From Ilex aquifolium (Eukaryota; Streptophyta; Magnoliopsida; Aquifoliales; Aquifoliaceae): 64,000 nt of DNA. Shown here piece after piece: positions 40,532 to 53,075 of the stretch; position 1 is the stretch's first letter; every line of letters begins with the position of its first letter. The translations under genes and the position numbers were made by a program. Location of the stretch: positions 11,480,551 to 11,544,550 of the forward strand of contig OX637391.1 of NCBI GenBank assembly GCA_951799425.1, given 5' to 3'. The notes under the pieces are model-generated. The model saw nothing but the letters and a program-made list of their open reading frames with translations. It had not been told where the DNA came from and did not search any database.

Positions 40532-43500
40532 ATGTCAAGATTGAGAAGTGCCATCGGATCTCCTGTTGGCAGTTTTGCCATAGGGGATTCCGAACTAGAT
40601 TACCGAGTGTCGCTTCCATCCGATAACGACGTTAGGGTGCGTGTAAACAAAAGCCCATCTAAACTCCCCGAGGATGACAAGTTGTCCTCAGCAAGTTTCA
40701 AACCATTTAGACAGCAGAGTCGGCAAAACGTGCCGAGGGGGAAAACCACCCGCTGGCAAAGTTGGTCCAGTCTCTACAGGATCGACTTGATGCCCACGAC
40801 AAGTTATTTAAGAAATCCTACGCTAGAGAAAAAGAATTGATGAAAGAGAACGAGGAGTTAAAAGCTAGACTGAAAGAAATGACCAAAAGAGAGAAGGGAA
40901 ACAAGGGCTACCGACGGGAGAGTCCTGACAAGAAACGAGTCAGAAGAGAAAATGCCAAGGAAGTTGAGTACAAACAAAAAATACCTCGGGGGTAGGAGGA
41001 CTCCTGGAAGTAGTTCATTACTGAAGAACTCAACAATCGTCTGAGAAGACCAGAGCAAAAATCGGCTAGGGACCTAGCCAGGAGAGCAACCGGAGAATAT
41101 GACGACGGTTCGGAGTCATCACCATTCACTGGGTGGATTGAAAGGGGGTGAATCCCGAGTAAATTCACCGTCCTGAACTTCAAGCTTTATGAAAGAAAGA
41201 CCGATCTAGCCTCCCACATCAGACACTTCAGACAGCTTATGACCATTCATCGGAGGAATGAGCCGCTTCTCTGCACCATCTTCCCCAGCAGCCTCGGGGA
41301 GTCAGCCATGAAGTGGTTCGACAGTTTGCCAAAGGGGTCGGTAGACGGATGGTCTCAATTAGCAGAGCAATTCACAACTCGGTTGATCACAAGTAGTAAA
41401 TAGCCCAAAGACGTCGGGGCTCTACTTACATTGAAGAAGCTTTAAGAGAGTACACTCATTGTTATTAGGAAACGATGAACGAAGTCGAAGCGTGTAACCC
41501 TGAAATTGCTGTGGTGTCCTTCAAAATTGGATTGCCAAAAGAAAATCCTTTATATCAATTTCTTACCAGAAGACCTGCCTTGGACCTGGAAGAACTAATG
41601 GCGAGGATCGAAAAGTACACCAAAGTCAATGACGACTTATCCAAAGATGTGGGGAAGGAATATCAAGTCAAAAGGCAGTTTAGTCGTGACAAGCAGACCG
41701 AGCCAAACAGAAAGGTTGGAAGGAAGAAAGAAAATGAGGGGTTTCCCTCGAAGTCCCCTGTCGTAGGAGTCAATACAGTGTTTAAAGAGCCGATATACAA
41801 AATATTGACTCAGATCAAAGGGAAGCCATACTTCAAATGGCCGAATAAGCTGGCAGGGGATCCTTCAAAAAGGAATCCTAATTTCAAGTGTTCCTACTAT
41901 CGGGATGTGGGCCATATGACCGAAAACTGCCGATCTTTAAAACAACATTTGGAAGAACTGGTCCAGGCGGGACATCTTGCCCAATTTATTGATTATGGTA
42001 CTGGAGTTGGTGGGGTTAGAGCCGAGTCTCAAAGGGACCAAACAGCTGCTGCGGGTGTGATAGACGTAATCCATGCTGTAACGAACCCGCAAATGGCCAC
42101 GAATAATGCTGCAAGGGCATATATCCAGAAGGTCGCGAAGGAGAGAGAAGTGTATCAGTTGCGACTATCCCCCGAAGTCGGGAATAAAAAGATGAAGATT
42201 GAAGATGTGACTGAGAAAATCTGCTTCTCTGAGCAAGATCTGATCGGGATACACCAGCCACACAATGACGCATTGGTGATAACGCTCAGAATCGCCAATT
42301 ATGATGTGAAGAGGATATTTATTGATCCAGGAAGTTCCTCCGAAATCATGTATATGGACTGCTTCTTGAAGCTCGGGTTAAAACAGGAAGATCTCAAACC
42401 ATCCAATACTCCACTGGTCGGCTTTAGTGGGAAAACGGTTCTCCCAAGAGGTAGGATCGTTCTTCTTGTGAAAACTGGTTCTGTAGGGGTTATGACCGAG
42501 TTTTTGGTGATAGACACGACTTCGGCATACAATGCAATAATGGGCCGAACCTGGCTACACGAGATGAAAGCAGTACCGTCGACATATCACCAAGTACTCC
42601 GATTTCCCTCGATAGAAGGAATAGTGAACGTTCGGGGAGACCAAGTAAGTTCCAGAACATGCTTGCTAGCCTCGGTCAAAGGAAGGGATGGTAGGGAAAA
42701 TAGAGAAAAGAGTTCGGTAGTAGAAACGGACAAATAGCAACCAATCCTCGATAGGCCGGTTGAATCAACCGACCGAACTATCGAGGAAGGCCCTAAAGTA
42801 CCTTTAGGAGCCGAACAGGAATCACCTAGCCGAACTAACACAGAAGGTCCTAAAGTACCTTTAGGCATCGAGCTGGAACTGACTAACTGAGTAGTTGAAG
42901 ACCTGTCTGAAGTACCTTTAGACAAAGATAAGGACAAGTACTTTCTCCTGGGTGACTCACTGAGTCCCGAACAACGAGATGAGCTTGTCTCACTACTAAG
43001 AGAATATGCCGATGTCTTCGCATGGTCAACATATGAAATGCCCGGCGTACCGCCTGAGGTAGCATGTCATCATTTGAACGTGGATCATAGTTTTAAACCA
43101 ATCAAACAGAAACTTCGGAGGTCGGCACCACAACATCAAGAAGCAGTAAAGGAGGAAGTAACACACTTGTTAGAATCCCAGACCATCAAGGAAGTCCAAT
43201 ATCCGACCTGGCTGTCGAACACTGTTGTAGAAAAAAAGAAAAACGGCAAATGGAGGGTCTGCTTAGACTTCACTAACCTCAATAAAGCATGCCCAAAAGA
43301 CAGTTTTCCTTTGCCGAAGATAGACCAACTTGTTGATGCAACCGCCGGGCATGAGCGAATGAGCTTCTTGGACGCATACAGAGGGTATCACCAGATCCCA
43401 CTTGCCGAAGAAGACCAGGAAAAGACCGCATTCATAACATCTGAGGGGACTTACTACTACAAAGTAATGCCTTTTGGGTTAAAGAATGCCGGAGCAACCT

Positions 43501-46138
43501 AACAGAGGCTAGTGAAGAAGATGTTTTCTCACTTATTGGGAAACACCATGGAAGTTTACATAGATGACATGGTGGTTAAAAGCCGGAAAGCCATTAGTCA
43601 CTGCGCTGACTTAAGAAGAACATTCGATATACTCCGAAGACACAAGATGAAGTTGAATGCCTCAAAGTGCGCGTTTGGTGTGGAGTTTGGTAAGTTCCTA
43701 GGGTTCCTGGTCACACACCGAGGAGTTAAAGTCAATCCCGATCAGGTAAAAGCAATTGCCAAACTTCAATCACCTCGGACAGTTAAGGAGGTACAAAGAT
43801 TAACTGGAATGGCGGCCGCGCTCGGAAGATTTATATCTCGAGCCTCTGATAAATGCCGACCTTTCTTTCAATCGATCAAAGGGAAGAAGGGAGCTCTTTG
43901 GGATCAGGAGTGTGAAGGGGCGTTCTTGAATCTGAAAGCATATCTGGCCTCCTCGCCCATTCTAACGACACCGATGCCTAAGGAAAGCTTGTTCATCTAC
44001 TTGACTGTATCCGAACATGCAGTAAGTGGGGCACCGATGAGAAATGATCGTGAAATATTAAGACATGTTTATTATGTGGGCAAGATGTTCTTAGATACAG
44101 AATCGAGGTATACTGCATTGGAGAAACTCACACTTGCATTGGTTTGCTCGGCTAGGAAGCTTAGACATTACTTCCAGGCACACCGAATCATTGTGCTCAC
44201 TGACTAGCCTTTGAAAGCCCTTTTTCAGAAGGCCAACCTATCAGGACGTATAGCCAAGTGGGCAGGCGAGCTCGGGGAGTTCGACATTGTGTTTGAACCA
44301 AGGAGAGCAATCAAGGGCCAGGTAGTGACGAATTTCGTTGCTGAATTCCAACCTAAGAACAGTTCGGGACAGAACGACCGGACTGACGATGTGGAAATAT
44401 CAGAGCTCGGTGGCAAATGGACCCTATCTATGGACGGATCTTCTAATCAAAAGGGTGCTGGCATTGGCCTCACACTATTAAGTCCGGAGGGATGTATTCT
44501 CGAAAAGGCCATCAGGCTCGGTTTTCAAGCCTCAAATAACGAATATGAGTATGAGGCTCTTATTGCAGGAGTAAGGCTTGCGACTGAATTAGGGGTATCA
44601 AAACTACATATATTTTTCGATTCACAACTGGTAGTAAATCAGATAATAGGGGAGTACATGGCAAAGGATGAGAGAATGATGGCATATCATTTCGTTGCAG
44701 AAAAGGAATTAGCCAAGATTCCAGAATATTCGATCCAGCAGGTTGGAAGGGCAAAAAATTCTCACGCTGATGCTTTAGCATCACTGGCCTCGACCATTGA
44801 CCAGAAGTCAGAAAGGGTTATTAACATCGAGTTTCAAACCGAGCCGAGCATTTTGCTTACCAATCCGGAAGAAGTTTTATGTAACGAAATGGAGCCAAGT
44901 TGGCTGGACCCAATCATCGCCTTCTTGAAGAATTGGGACTTGCCTGAAGATAAGAAGGAGGCTCATAAGCTATGGCTGAAAGCGGCCAAGTTCTGGTTAT
45001 CTCCGAAAGATGAGCTTTATCGACGTTCATTTGGGGGCCCCTACTTAAAGTGTGTGCACCCAAGATAGTTCCTAACTTTTTATTTGAGATTCACGAAGGA
45101 AGCTGCGTCATTCATATTGGTGGAAGATCTCTGGCTCACCGTGCTATTTCTCAGGGTTTTTGGTGGCCCTACATGCAGAAGGATGCTCAGTAGTTTGTTA
45201 GGCGTTGCGAGAAGTGTCAGAAGTTCTCACCGATATCGAGAAAACCATCCCAAAAATTGCTTCCATTAGCGAGCCCGTGGCCATTTGCGCAATGGGGGCT
45301 GGATATTGTGGGACCTTTACCTAGGGCCCCTGACAATAAGAAGTTCCTTCTTGTTGCGATTGATTATTTCACAAAGTGGTTGGAAGCTGAGCCCCTAGCT
45401 AACATTAGAGACACTGATACAAATAAGTTCGTCTAGAGGAACATCATCACCAGATTCGGAATCCCAAACGCACTTGTTTCCGATAATGGGACACAGTTCG
45501 ATAGTGGTCCCTTCAAAGTCTTCTGCCAGCGGTATGGAATTCGGAACCACTATTCGACCCCAGCCTACCCTCAGAGTAATGGAAAAGCAAAGATTTCCAA
45601 CAAAACGATCCTGGACGGAATTAAGAAACGGTTGGAAGACGCCAAAGGAAGATAGGTTGAAGAGTTGCCGAGTGTCTTGTGGATGTACCGAACCACACCT
45701 CGGCGCTCGACTGCAGAAACACCGTTCGCGTTAGCTTACGGGATGGAAGCAGTAATCCCACTTGAGGTTGGATTGCCAACTTTGAGAACCGAGCTTTTTG
45801 AAAGCAATAATAACAATGCCGTCATCACTCGGGATCTTGATCTAGTCGAGGAAAAGAGAGAGCAAGCAGCCATACGGATGGCCTTTTATCGGCAACAGAT
45901 GTCCCGAGCCTATAGCAAGAAGGTTAATCCTCGAGTTTTCACACTTGGAGATTTGGTCCTTAGGCGCGTTCTGGGATCGACTAAGAACCCAACACATGGA
46001 AAGCTCGGGGCCAACTGGGAAGGACCGTACCGAATAACCTGAGTAGGGGACAGTGGATATTATGAGCTTGAGACCTTGGACCATAAAATGGTGCCACACC
46101 CTTGGAACTCCGTCAACCTAAGAAAGTTCTACTTCTAA
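40532..46138 (+). pseudogene. E4 gag-pol polyprotein, heavily broken
   Basis: Gag begins MSRLRSAIGS at 40532, changes frame near 40750 and again before 41475, with several stops in between (about 40993-41450). From 41475 one frame covers gag end (C..Y..H..C knuckle near 41900), protease (DPGSSSEIM near 42330), RT (YIDDM near 43560), degenerate RNase H, and archaeal-type RNase H (MDGSS, NNEYEYEA, DSQ, HADALA, 44430-44780), with stops at 42735, 42888, 43500, 44205 and 45066. Integrase continues in another frame after about 45068, with stops at AQ*F, FV*RN and GR*VE, to TAA 46136-46138. DPG at the protease active site may be a family variant rather than damage. Confidence 0.88.
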
Positions 46139-47477
46139 AAAGTGCCTTTTTTGGAAATAGAACTCCGAAGTACCTTCAGAAACACAAGGGTGCCCCTTGC
46201 CTTGAAAGTTCAGAAGCAATTAGCATACCGATGTACTGATGAACAAAAGTTATTAATAAAAGACATCTTTTATGGATACATCTGCTTTCATTGTTAAACG
46301 CTCTACTGCCAAGGCAGGGAGACAAAAAATTCTGATAGAAGTATAAACTTAAATCAGGCGCAGCCACCCGATCAGATCCAGGCCCACAGCTAAGCATGAC
46401 GATGCAAGCTGATTAGGGATGGATTTGAGTCCGATTAGATCGGCGGGTCGGTGCGGGGTAGAAACAGTCTCTGAAAATGCCCAAGGGGCCAGAGAGTAAC
46501 TCTATTGGATAACCGAGCTCTTTGAAGAAAGGACGAGCAATGGCCATAACTTCAAGAATGAAATTCTCTAAGTATTTAAAGGTCCCTATTAAGGGACCGA
46601 GCTCTTAGAAGAAGGGTCGAGCAATGGCCATAACTTCAAAGAGTGAAAATTTCTCTAAGTATTTAAAGGTCCCTATTGAGGGACTGAGCTCTTTGAAGAA
46701 AGGCCGAGCAATGGCCATAACTTCAAGAATGAAATTCTCTAAGTATTTAAAAGTCCCTATTAAGGGATCGAGCTCTTAGAAGAAGGGCCGAGCAATGGCC
46801 GTAACTTCAAAGAGTGAAAATTTCTCTAAGTATTTTAAGGTCCCTATCGAGGGACCGAGCTCTTAGAAGAAGGGCCGAGCAATTGCCATAACTTCAAAAA
46901 GTGAAAATTTCTCTAAGTATTTTAAGGTCCCTATTGAGGGACCGAGCTCTTTGAAGAAAAGCCGAGCAATGGCCATAACTTCAAGAATAAATTTCTCTAA
47001 GTATTTTAAGGTCCCTCTTGAGGGACCGAGCTCTTTGAAGATGGCCGAGCAATGGCCATAACTTCCAGAGTGAAAAATTCTCTATTGTATTTTAAGGTCC
47101 CTATTGAAGGACCGATCTATTAAGAAGAAGGTCCTAACAAAGGTCGAAACTTCAAGAATCTAAAAGTTTTTGTCCAAATCCCTACTAAGGGACCGAGCTT
47201 TTCAACGAGAGGCCGAGCTAGAGCCATAACTTCAATAGAGCGAGTTGTTTCTGAATTTATGGAAATCACTATCATGAGACCGAGTTCTCTAAAAGGCCGA
47301 ATAGTGGGCATAAAGAGCTTGAGCAATATTTGGACAGACTACACAGAAAACACTGGACTAGAAAATTAAAAAAAAAACTTCCATTAAACTTCAAAAAACT
47401 AATACATATGTTTGAAACTATTACATTTGTTTTTCAAACATGTGCTACAAAAGGTTGCAAAAATCTTCTAAGTGTTT
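46139..47477. other. E4 3' UTR region with 84/87-bp minisatellite
   Basis: Units beginning ACCGAGCTCTT... start at 46512, 46596, 46683, 46767, 46854, 46941, 47025 and 47111; steps of 84, 87, 84, 87, 87, 84, 86. Core parts are GGCCGAGCAATGGCCATAAC (inverted GGCC...GGCC) and TAAAGGTCCCTATTGAGGGA, which folds back on itself. The 84/87 alternation of the first units suggests a two-unit higher-order repeat. Units decay after 47110. Confidence 0.9.
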
Positions 47478-49431
47478 TCAGGAAGCAGGAGGCTGTGAGG
47501 AGCTAGGAAGGGAATGGCGAGAGAAAAGCCTGGAAGGTTGGGGCACTCCAGTGGCTGTCAGGGCGGCGTGCCAGCCCTTGCTGAAAAACGCCTTCTCCAA
47601 ATCTGGAATCTACAGAGCTAGGTCATTTTCTGCTTTCTCCATGCCTTCTTCGTAAGCAGCATCTTCTCGCTCCTTTGCCTCGGCCTTATATTGATCAAAT
47701 TCCTCAAGAAGACTAGTGTAATCTAGCTGGGATTGGGAGAGCTCCACATTTGCCTCATGTTCAGATTCCTTTAACTTATCAATCTCTGTCAGAAGTTTTT
47801 TGTCCTCCTCGGTCAGGCTGTGATTTTGAGCCCGAAGAACCTGAGCTTCTTCATAGATTTTGGCATACTCCTCATCCACAGACTCTTTCTTTTCCAAAGC
47901 TGAAGCCCGAGCATGGATAGCTTCTTTCATAGCCTTATCTTTTCTAGCTATCCTAGCCCCTACCTCGTGAACTTTCTGAAGACCCTTCAAGATAAGAGAA
48001 AGAGAACCTAGACAGATTTTAAAGAAAAGAAGAAAGGGATCTAATGGAAAGAGTAAATTAAATACCAAGATCATGTGCTGAATAGCTTGGCGGATCACTT
48101 CATCATCAGTCAAAGCCTCGTTCATAGCAAGGTCCCGAGGCAAGATGACCCATCTGGCAATCCCAACTGCAACATTAAAATCTTCAATCGCATAGTCTTT
48201 TACTGAAATTTCCCTCCTCTTTGCCTTGAGAACAGGACGGAAAGGAGGATCGACAAGCTTGGGGGAGGAAGCTGCTCCAGACTCCGTAATTTTGCGCCTT
48301 TTGGGGGCAGGATCTTCAGAAAGTTCAAAAACTGAGTCGACTTGGTGATCGGGAGAATGAACAGGGGAAGACAGATCTAACTCAACAAGAATTGAAGTTT
48401 CTGTGGCCCGAACCGATTCAACAGCCTCATTAATTTGTAAGGTTGCATCCTCCGGTTCGGAAATAACAGTCTCAACAGGAACCTCGGGAGCAGGTTCTTG
48501 AGTAGGGAGCAAAGAAGTTGACGGACCCACTGGCAAAGACGGTTTGGCAGTATGAGTTGGTTCAACACTTGTCAAAAAATCAAGGAAATTTTTGACAGTT
48601 CTATTTCGTCCAGAACTGGCAAATAAAGCTCTCTTCCGGGCTCGAGGTGTTTGCTCCCGAGCAGTTTGGATGGCCTCCCGATCCGCGACTAGTGTAACGT
48701 TTGGTCAGTTCGGCACAGCTATAAAAGACGTATTAGTCGGTGTGTACCCGAGCAGAGTGTGAGCAGCTCGGTAGAACAGAGACTCGTTGAAGTCCCAAGC
48801 TCTTCTAAGTTCATCCATTTTTACAGCTAATTCAGGGATTCTGCCCTTCACAGTCTCACCTTCAAACAAGAGAGATATCATCAGAAACAAAGGATGAGTA
48901 CAAAGAATATGAAAGAGTACAAAAAACATCACCTGGTGCGCCTTCTTCATAAGAGCAACGATAGGATGAAGTAACCCCAGCAGCGTATTCTTAATTCCCA
49001 GAAACAAAGACCACATCATTCTCATGGCCCTTGTTTGAATCTGGGAGATGAGTTACCAGATAACGTTCCTTTTTCCTCACCGCCAAATAGTAAGTGTCTC
49101 CAGTCGATTTGATGATATAGCAGTATAAAATCTCCCATAAGCCAAGACTCAAGCCGAGAAGCCTATTCAGAGCAGCTACCCCCATCACTATCCTGAAGAA
49201 GTTGGGGTAGCATTCGATGGGGCAGAGTTTCATTGCAGAAAGCACCCAGAGAAGGAGAGGATCTAGAGGGAAACGTACTCCACCCTCAGTGATCGCTCGA
49301 GTGTGGATGTGAATACTCTCCCTGGTGTCTATCAGAGGTTCGTCTTTTCCAGCGACTCTTATGTCAACATTGTCTGGAATATTGTATTTGGTTTTGAAAG
49401 CAGGAATCTTAAGAGGAGTAAGAGGAGCCAT
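47478..49431 (-). pseudogene. aORF4: antisense ORF of E4, three exons, three stops
   Basis: Exons 49431-48933, 48859-48066 and 47984-47478, introns of 73 and 81 nt (donors GTGATG and GTATTT), total 1,800 nt that stays in frame. Starts MAPLTPLKIP. Exon 1 carries the aORF domain: EGGVRFPLDPLLLWVLSAM, CPIECYPNFFRIVMG and NDVVFVSGN. Exon 2 is Pro/Ser/Glu-rich with a basic segment; exon 3 is a coiled coil (KESVDEEYAKIYEEAQVLRA) with conserved C-terminus. Stops at 48993-48991, 48707-48705 and 47612-47610. It has one intron fewer than aORF1b and aORF2. Confidence 0.8.
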
Positions 49432-49674
49432 GGCAGAATACGACAAAGGTTGAAGACAGACGAAGTCAAGAAATTCGAAAAGACAAAGTGAAGAAAAGGA
49501 ATTAAAGAGGTTACTTATAAAAAGAGGGAATTCCAAAAGGCTATTTAAATACCAAGCATGCCGCCAAAGCAAAGGGAGATGTCACAAGTACGCGCAATGA
49601 TGACTGAAAGGGCATAAAATGGCAAACAGACGAAAGACGTTTGTTAGACATTTTCTAGGGGCAAATGAAGGGGG
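49432..49674. other. E4 aORF upstream region and polypurine tract
   Basis: Lies between the aORF4 start and the 3' LTR. GGGGCAAATGAAGGGGG (49658-49674) abuts the LTR and is the polypurine tract. A TATTTAAATAC motif on the - strand (about 49551-49541) is a TATA candidate for aORF4. Confidence 0.6.
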
Positions 49675-50271
49675 TGGCTCCCATTATTACATGTGTTATG
49701 ACATTAAATAAGCCCACGTGAGAATGACAAGACAGCGCACGTGATGAAGACGTCAGTCACTCAGCCAATAGACCGAAGCTGAGCTAATTGATGAGTTTGG
49801 TGAGAAAGGAAAGAGGTTGGTTCTCATCGCGACCGAGCTGCTTCAAACAGTCAAATAAAGAACAAAAGACTTGATAACTTAGGCATTCTGGTTAAGCTGA
49901 TAGGCTTAATTATAGGCCCGACGGAAGGAATTGTTGACGAAATCTCAGCAATTTCCCAAACAGAGCCACTTAATCGAAGGAATGTGTGCCACCTTGAATC
50001 GCAAATCATGGAAACCCTAACGGAATAGGGATTTATAAAAGGCACAAGGAGCCAGGGTGATGGTACGCTGAACTCTCCTTGTCTACTTGCAATTCATTCG
50101 ATTTCATTACTGATTTAAGCATCGGAGTGCCTTCGATCGAAGCACTTTGATCTTGGGCAGTTTGTTCGTTTTGTGGGAAAGAGACTGGGAGATTACGTTC
50201 AGATAAACCCTAATACCAGAAACATCAAATATTTACTCCAATGGGAGGTAATCTTATTTTTGCCTCTTACA
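49675..50271 (+). repeat. E4 3' LTR
   Basis: Starts TGGCTCCCATTATTAC after the polypurine tract and ends TTGCCTCTTACA; 597 bp. Many transitions separate it from the 5' LTR (for example TCAGTCC/TTGGTTC near 49818). Confidence 0.88.
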
Positions 50272-51288
50272 TAAAACATATTTGATAGTTATTTATATTT
50301 AAAAAATTATGAAAATAAAAATAAAAGCATGTTTGGTATTATAGTGTACTTATAATTCATTGTGATTGTTTTGGTTAATTTTTTAATCCCAAATACGTTG
50401 TTCATCAAAATACAATTGAAGATATACAACCCAACCACCGAAAAATCACCACACAACACTAACATCTCCACCATTCCAAAACCCACCATCATCACCATCG
50501 AAAATCCACCACCCAACCCACCGAAAATCCAGCACCAGCACTCCTGAAAATCCACCTCCCAACCACCAAAAACCCACCAGCCACCACCGACTTCTCTACC
50601 AGTCCAAAATTCACCACTAACACCACCGAAAACTCACCACCCAACCACCAAAAAACCATCTCCCACCACCAATGTCTCCACCGTGATCATCCGCATGCTC
50701 TGCTTGACAAAGATATGAACTTGACTACAGTATCGAAGAAAAAAATTTGGCATCGTACTTTTAAATTTTATTATTTTAATAGATATATTTATAATTTTTA
50801 TGGATCATTTTATAACTAAAACATTTATCATTTTTGTAGATTATTTATCATATTTGTGAATATTTTTATTATTATTGTGAGTACTTTTATTATAATTGTG
50901 ATAATTATTTTATCACATAAATATAATAAAAATACTTATAAATATAATAAAAAAAATGTATATAGTACCAAAATTTTGTTTTTGGTATCGTAGGCCTAGA
51001 CAAGTCCTTGATTAGAAAGCCAGCGGGTGAAAGTTTGTTCATTTTGGCCGATTCATTTGAGTTATGGGGACCAGTTGATAGATCTTTGTCAGTTTCTTTG
51101 GGTTTAGCGCCAACACCTTTCCTGCCACAACATCAGTTTCGGTATGGGTTTGGGTAAATTACAAAATGTTTCTTCCAAATTTAGGTCATGTCGGTTCTTG
51201 GTGGTTTTAATTTCGATAATTTATCTTTTTAAATTTTAACATATATCAATCATGTCATTGCCGTTTTCTTTGATCGTATAAATTGATA
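50272..51288. other. Spacer with a CCACCA-rich low-complexity tract
   Basis: 50400-50690 repeats AACCACC(A/G)AAAA(T)CCACCA-like units, open in several frames but without a protein signal. The rest is AT-rich. The part at 51010-51075 resembles 39245-39310. Confidence 0.55.
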
Positions 51289-51586
51289 CTCCCTCCGTTC
51301 CTAAATATCTGTCGTTTAAGGTTTTTGCACAAGGATTAAGGAAGTTATTAAATAGCTCTAATATGAGTAAAAAATAATTGCACAAGACTAAAATACCCTT
51401 ATTCAATACGTATTGGGAATGAAAGGAATATGAAAGGTACTTAGTCTACACCTAATCTAATGCATTGAAGAGTTAAGGGTAAATTTGGAAGAAAAAATAT
51501 TAATTGTGCTTTGGTTTCATTAAACGACAGATATTATGAAACAAAAAAAATTGGGTAAAACGACAGATATTTAGGAACGGAGGGAG
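51289..51586. mobile_element. Stowaway-type (Tc1/mariner) MITE
   Basis: 298 bp flanked by TA on both sides (51287-51288, 51587-51588). Ends are inverted: CTCCCTCCGTTCCTAAATAT and ATATTTAGGAACGGAGGGAG, the hallmark of this family in plants. CTGTCGTTT and its complement AACGACAG recur inside at 51524-51532. No coding capacity. Confidence 0.95.
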
Positions 51587-51714
51587 TAAAAGTCAACATT
51601 AACACAATTAAAATATATATATACCCTTCAACGTAAAAAAAAGAAAGAAACAATCAAACCCTCTATAAGCAAAAATCCTTCAAACAAGCAAAACCCAGTG
51701 AAAGCTGAGGAGTT

Positions 51715-53075
51715 TATCTGGTGAAAATCCAACCCTAACCACATCTCTAGTTAAACTCACCTTCCCTCAATTGGTGATTACCCAACTCCCTTCGCCCTCC
51801 AATGAAACTTGAAACCCACTCATACCTGGTGAAAACCTAACCCTAACCACATCTCCGGTTAAACTCTGTTGTTTGTGGTATTCCAATTATAGTAAAATCA
51901 TTTATTGAACTTTCTGATTTGAAACATGTAATGTATAACAAAATAGTAACAATCAAATGCGAAACAGTTACACATAAATAGTCTTACACGAAAGAGTTAC
52001 ACGTAACTGTTTGTATAACCAATATAAAGACTAACCCGATTGCAGAACAAGAACTGTTATTGAACTTTAGGTAGATCAAGGCTAGTGTTTGACACTATGT
52101 CCTTAAGACAGATCTCGCCCCCACACACGGTGCTTATGGAATATTGAGCGTCTGCCTCCCAAGATACAATGATCTTAACACAAGCAGAAGTAGCACTCTA
52201 ATCTACTCGTCCAGCGAACCAAAAATTGTGTTGTGTACTCTTCAAATGCAGACTGACTTAATGCCGAAAATGCAATGCACTAATGTCTGCCTTAATGAGC
52301 TGATGAATGAATTGAATGAATGAATTAGAATGGTAATGATCCTGGATATTTATAGACACGTTGGTGACTTTCCGGACAGCCACCATTACTAAAAGACACA
52401 ACCTAGTATGAAAAGACATAACTCAATGCAAGACAGAAGACACTAATTGTAACTGTTCTGTATGAACAGTCACACTTAATTAAAATTTCGGGTCAGAAAT
52501 TCTCGCCCAATTAATTAAATGAATTTTCTCCAAAAATGTAGGGCTTGGTCTAAACCGCACCCGAGCCCGGTTGTGGCGTGGCGGGCGGCGCGCGCGCGTG
52601 TGGTAGAACCGAAGGCATGTAGGTGCTCGCTCCGCTAATAAAACTGTGGTACCCCTTGGGGCCCAATCCCTTAGAGCAAACTTAGCCTATATATGCCCAT
52701 GTAGAACTTCTTCCTCAACCAATGTGGGATTGGTGTCAAATCCCACATTGTACAACCTTTATTTTCTCTCTTCAAAAGGGTCACTTTGGAGCCTATTTTC
52801 TCATTCATTTCTTATTCAATTTGAGCAAGTGAATATATTACATTATTCTCCTCACGGAGTAGAATATGAACCCACAAAATTTTATTCAAAATAATAATCG
52901 GGTCCCACTTTAATTTAGGTTCAAAGTCGACCAAAAACTCAGTTTTTATACTTAAAAAATTGTTTTGGTCCAACAAACTCAACCATCCCTCAATTGATGA
53001 TTACCCAACTCCTTCTGCCATCTGGTGAAACTGAAACCCACCCATACCCAATGAAAATCGAAACCCACCTATACC
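51715..53075. repeat. ~125-bp tandem duplication interrupted by a solo LTR
   Basis: The unit with CTAACCACATCTC(T/C)(A/G)GTTAAACTC and CCCTCAATTG(G/A)TGATTACCCAACTCC occurs at 51732-51830 and again at 51845-51866 plus 52976-53035; the second copy was split by the solo LTR. A further degenerate CCCACC(C/T)ATACC-rich tail follows to 53140. Confidence 0.75.
51867..52975. mobile_element. Solo LTR, 1,109 bp, TSD AACTC
   Basis: Begins TGTTG and ends CAACA (perfect 5-bp terminal inverted repeat), flanked by AACTC at 51862-51866 and 52976-52980. It contains no ORF of note. These are the marks of an LTR left by recombination between the two LTRs of an element; the superfamily cannot be told. It includes GTGGGATTTGACACC/GGTGTCAAATCCCACATT-like inverted bases near 52723-52752. 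Orientation is not determined. Confidence 0.85.

Larger units (their letters stand above)
39879..50271 (+). mobile_element. Ty3/gypsy Tat-lineage LTR retrotransposon E4, full length, old
   Basis: 10,393 bp with ~600-bp LTRs that differ at many positions and by a 4-bp indel, so it is older than E1 and E2. It has PBS, decayed gag-pol (+), an 84/87-bp minisatellite and a decayed antisense aORF (-). No target duplication is recognisable (left flank ...ACTCA, right flank TAAAA...). Protein sequence and LTRs are only distantly related to E1 and E2. Confidence 0.9.
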
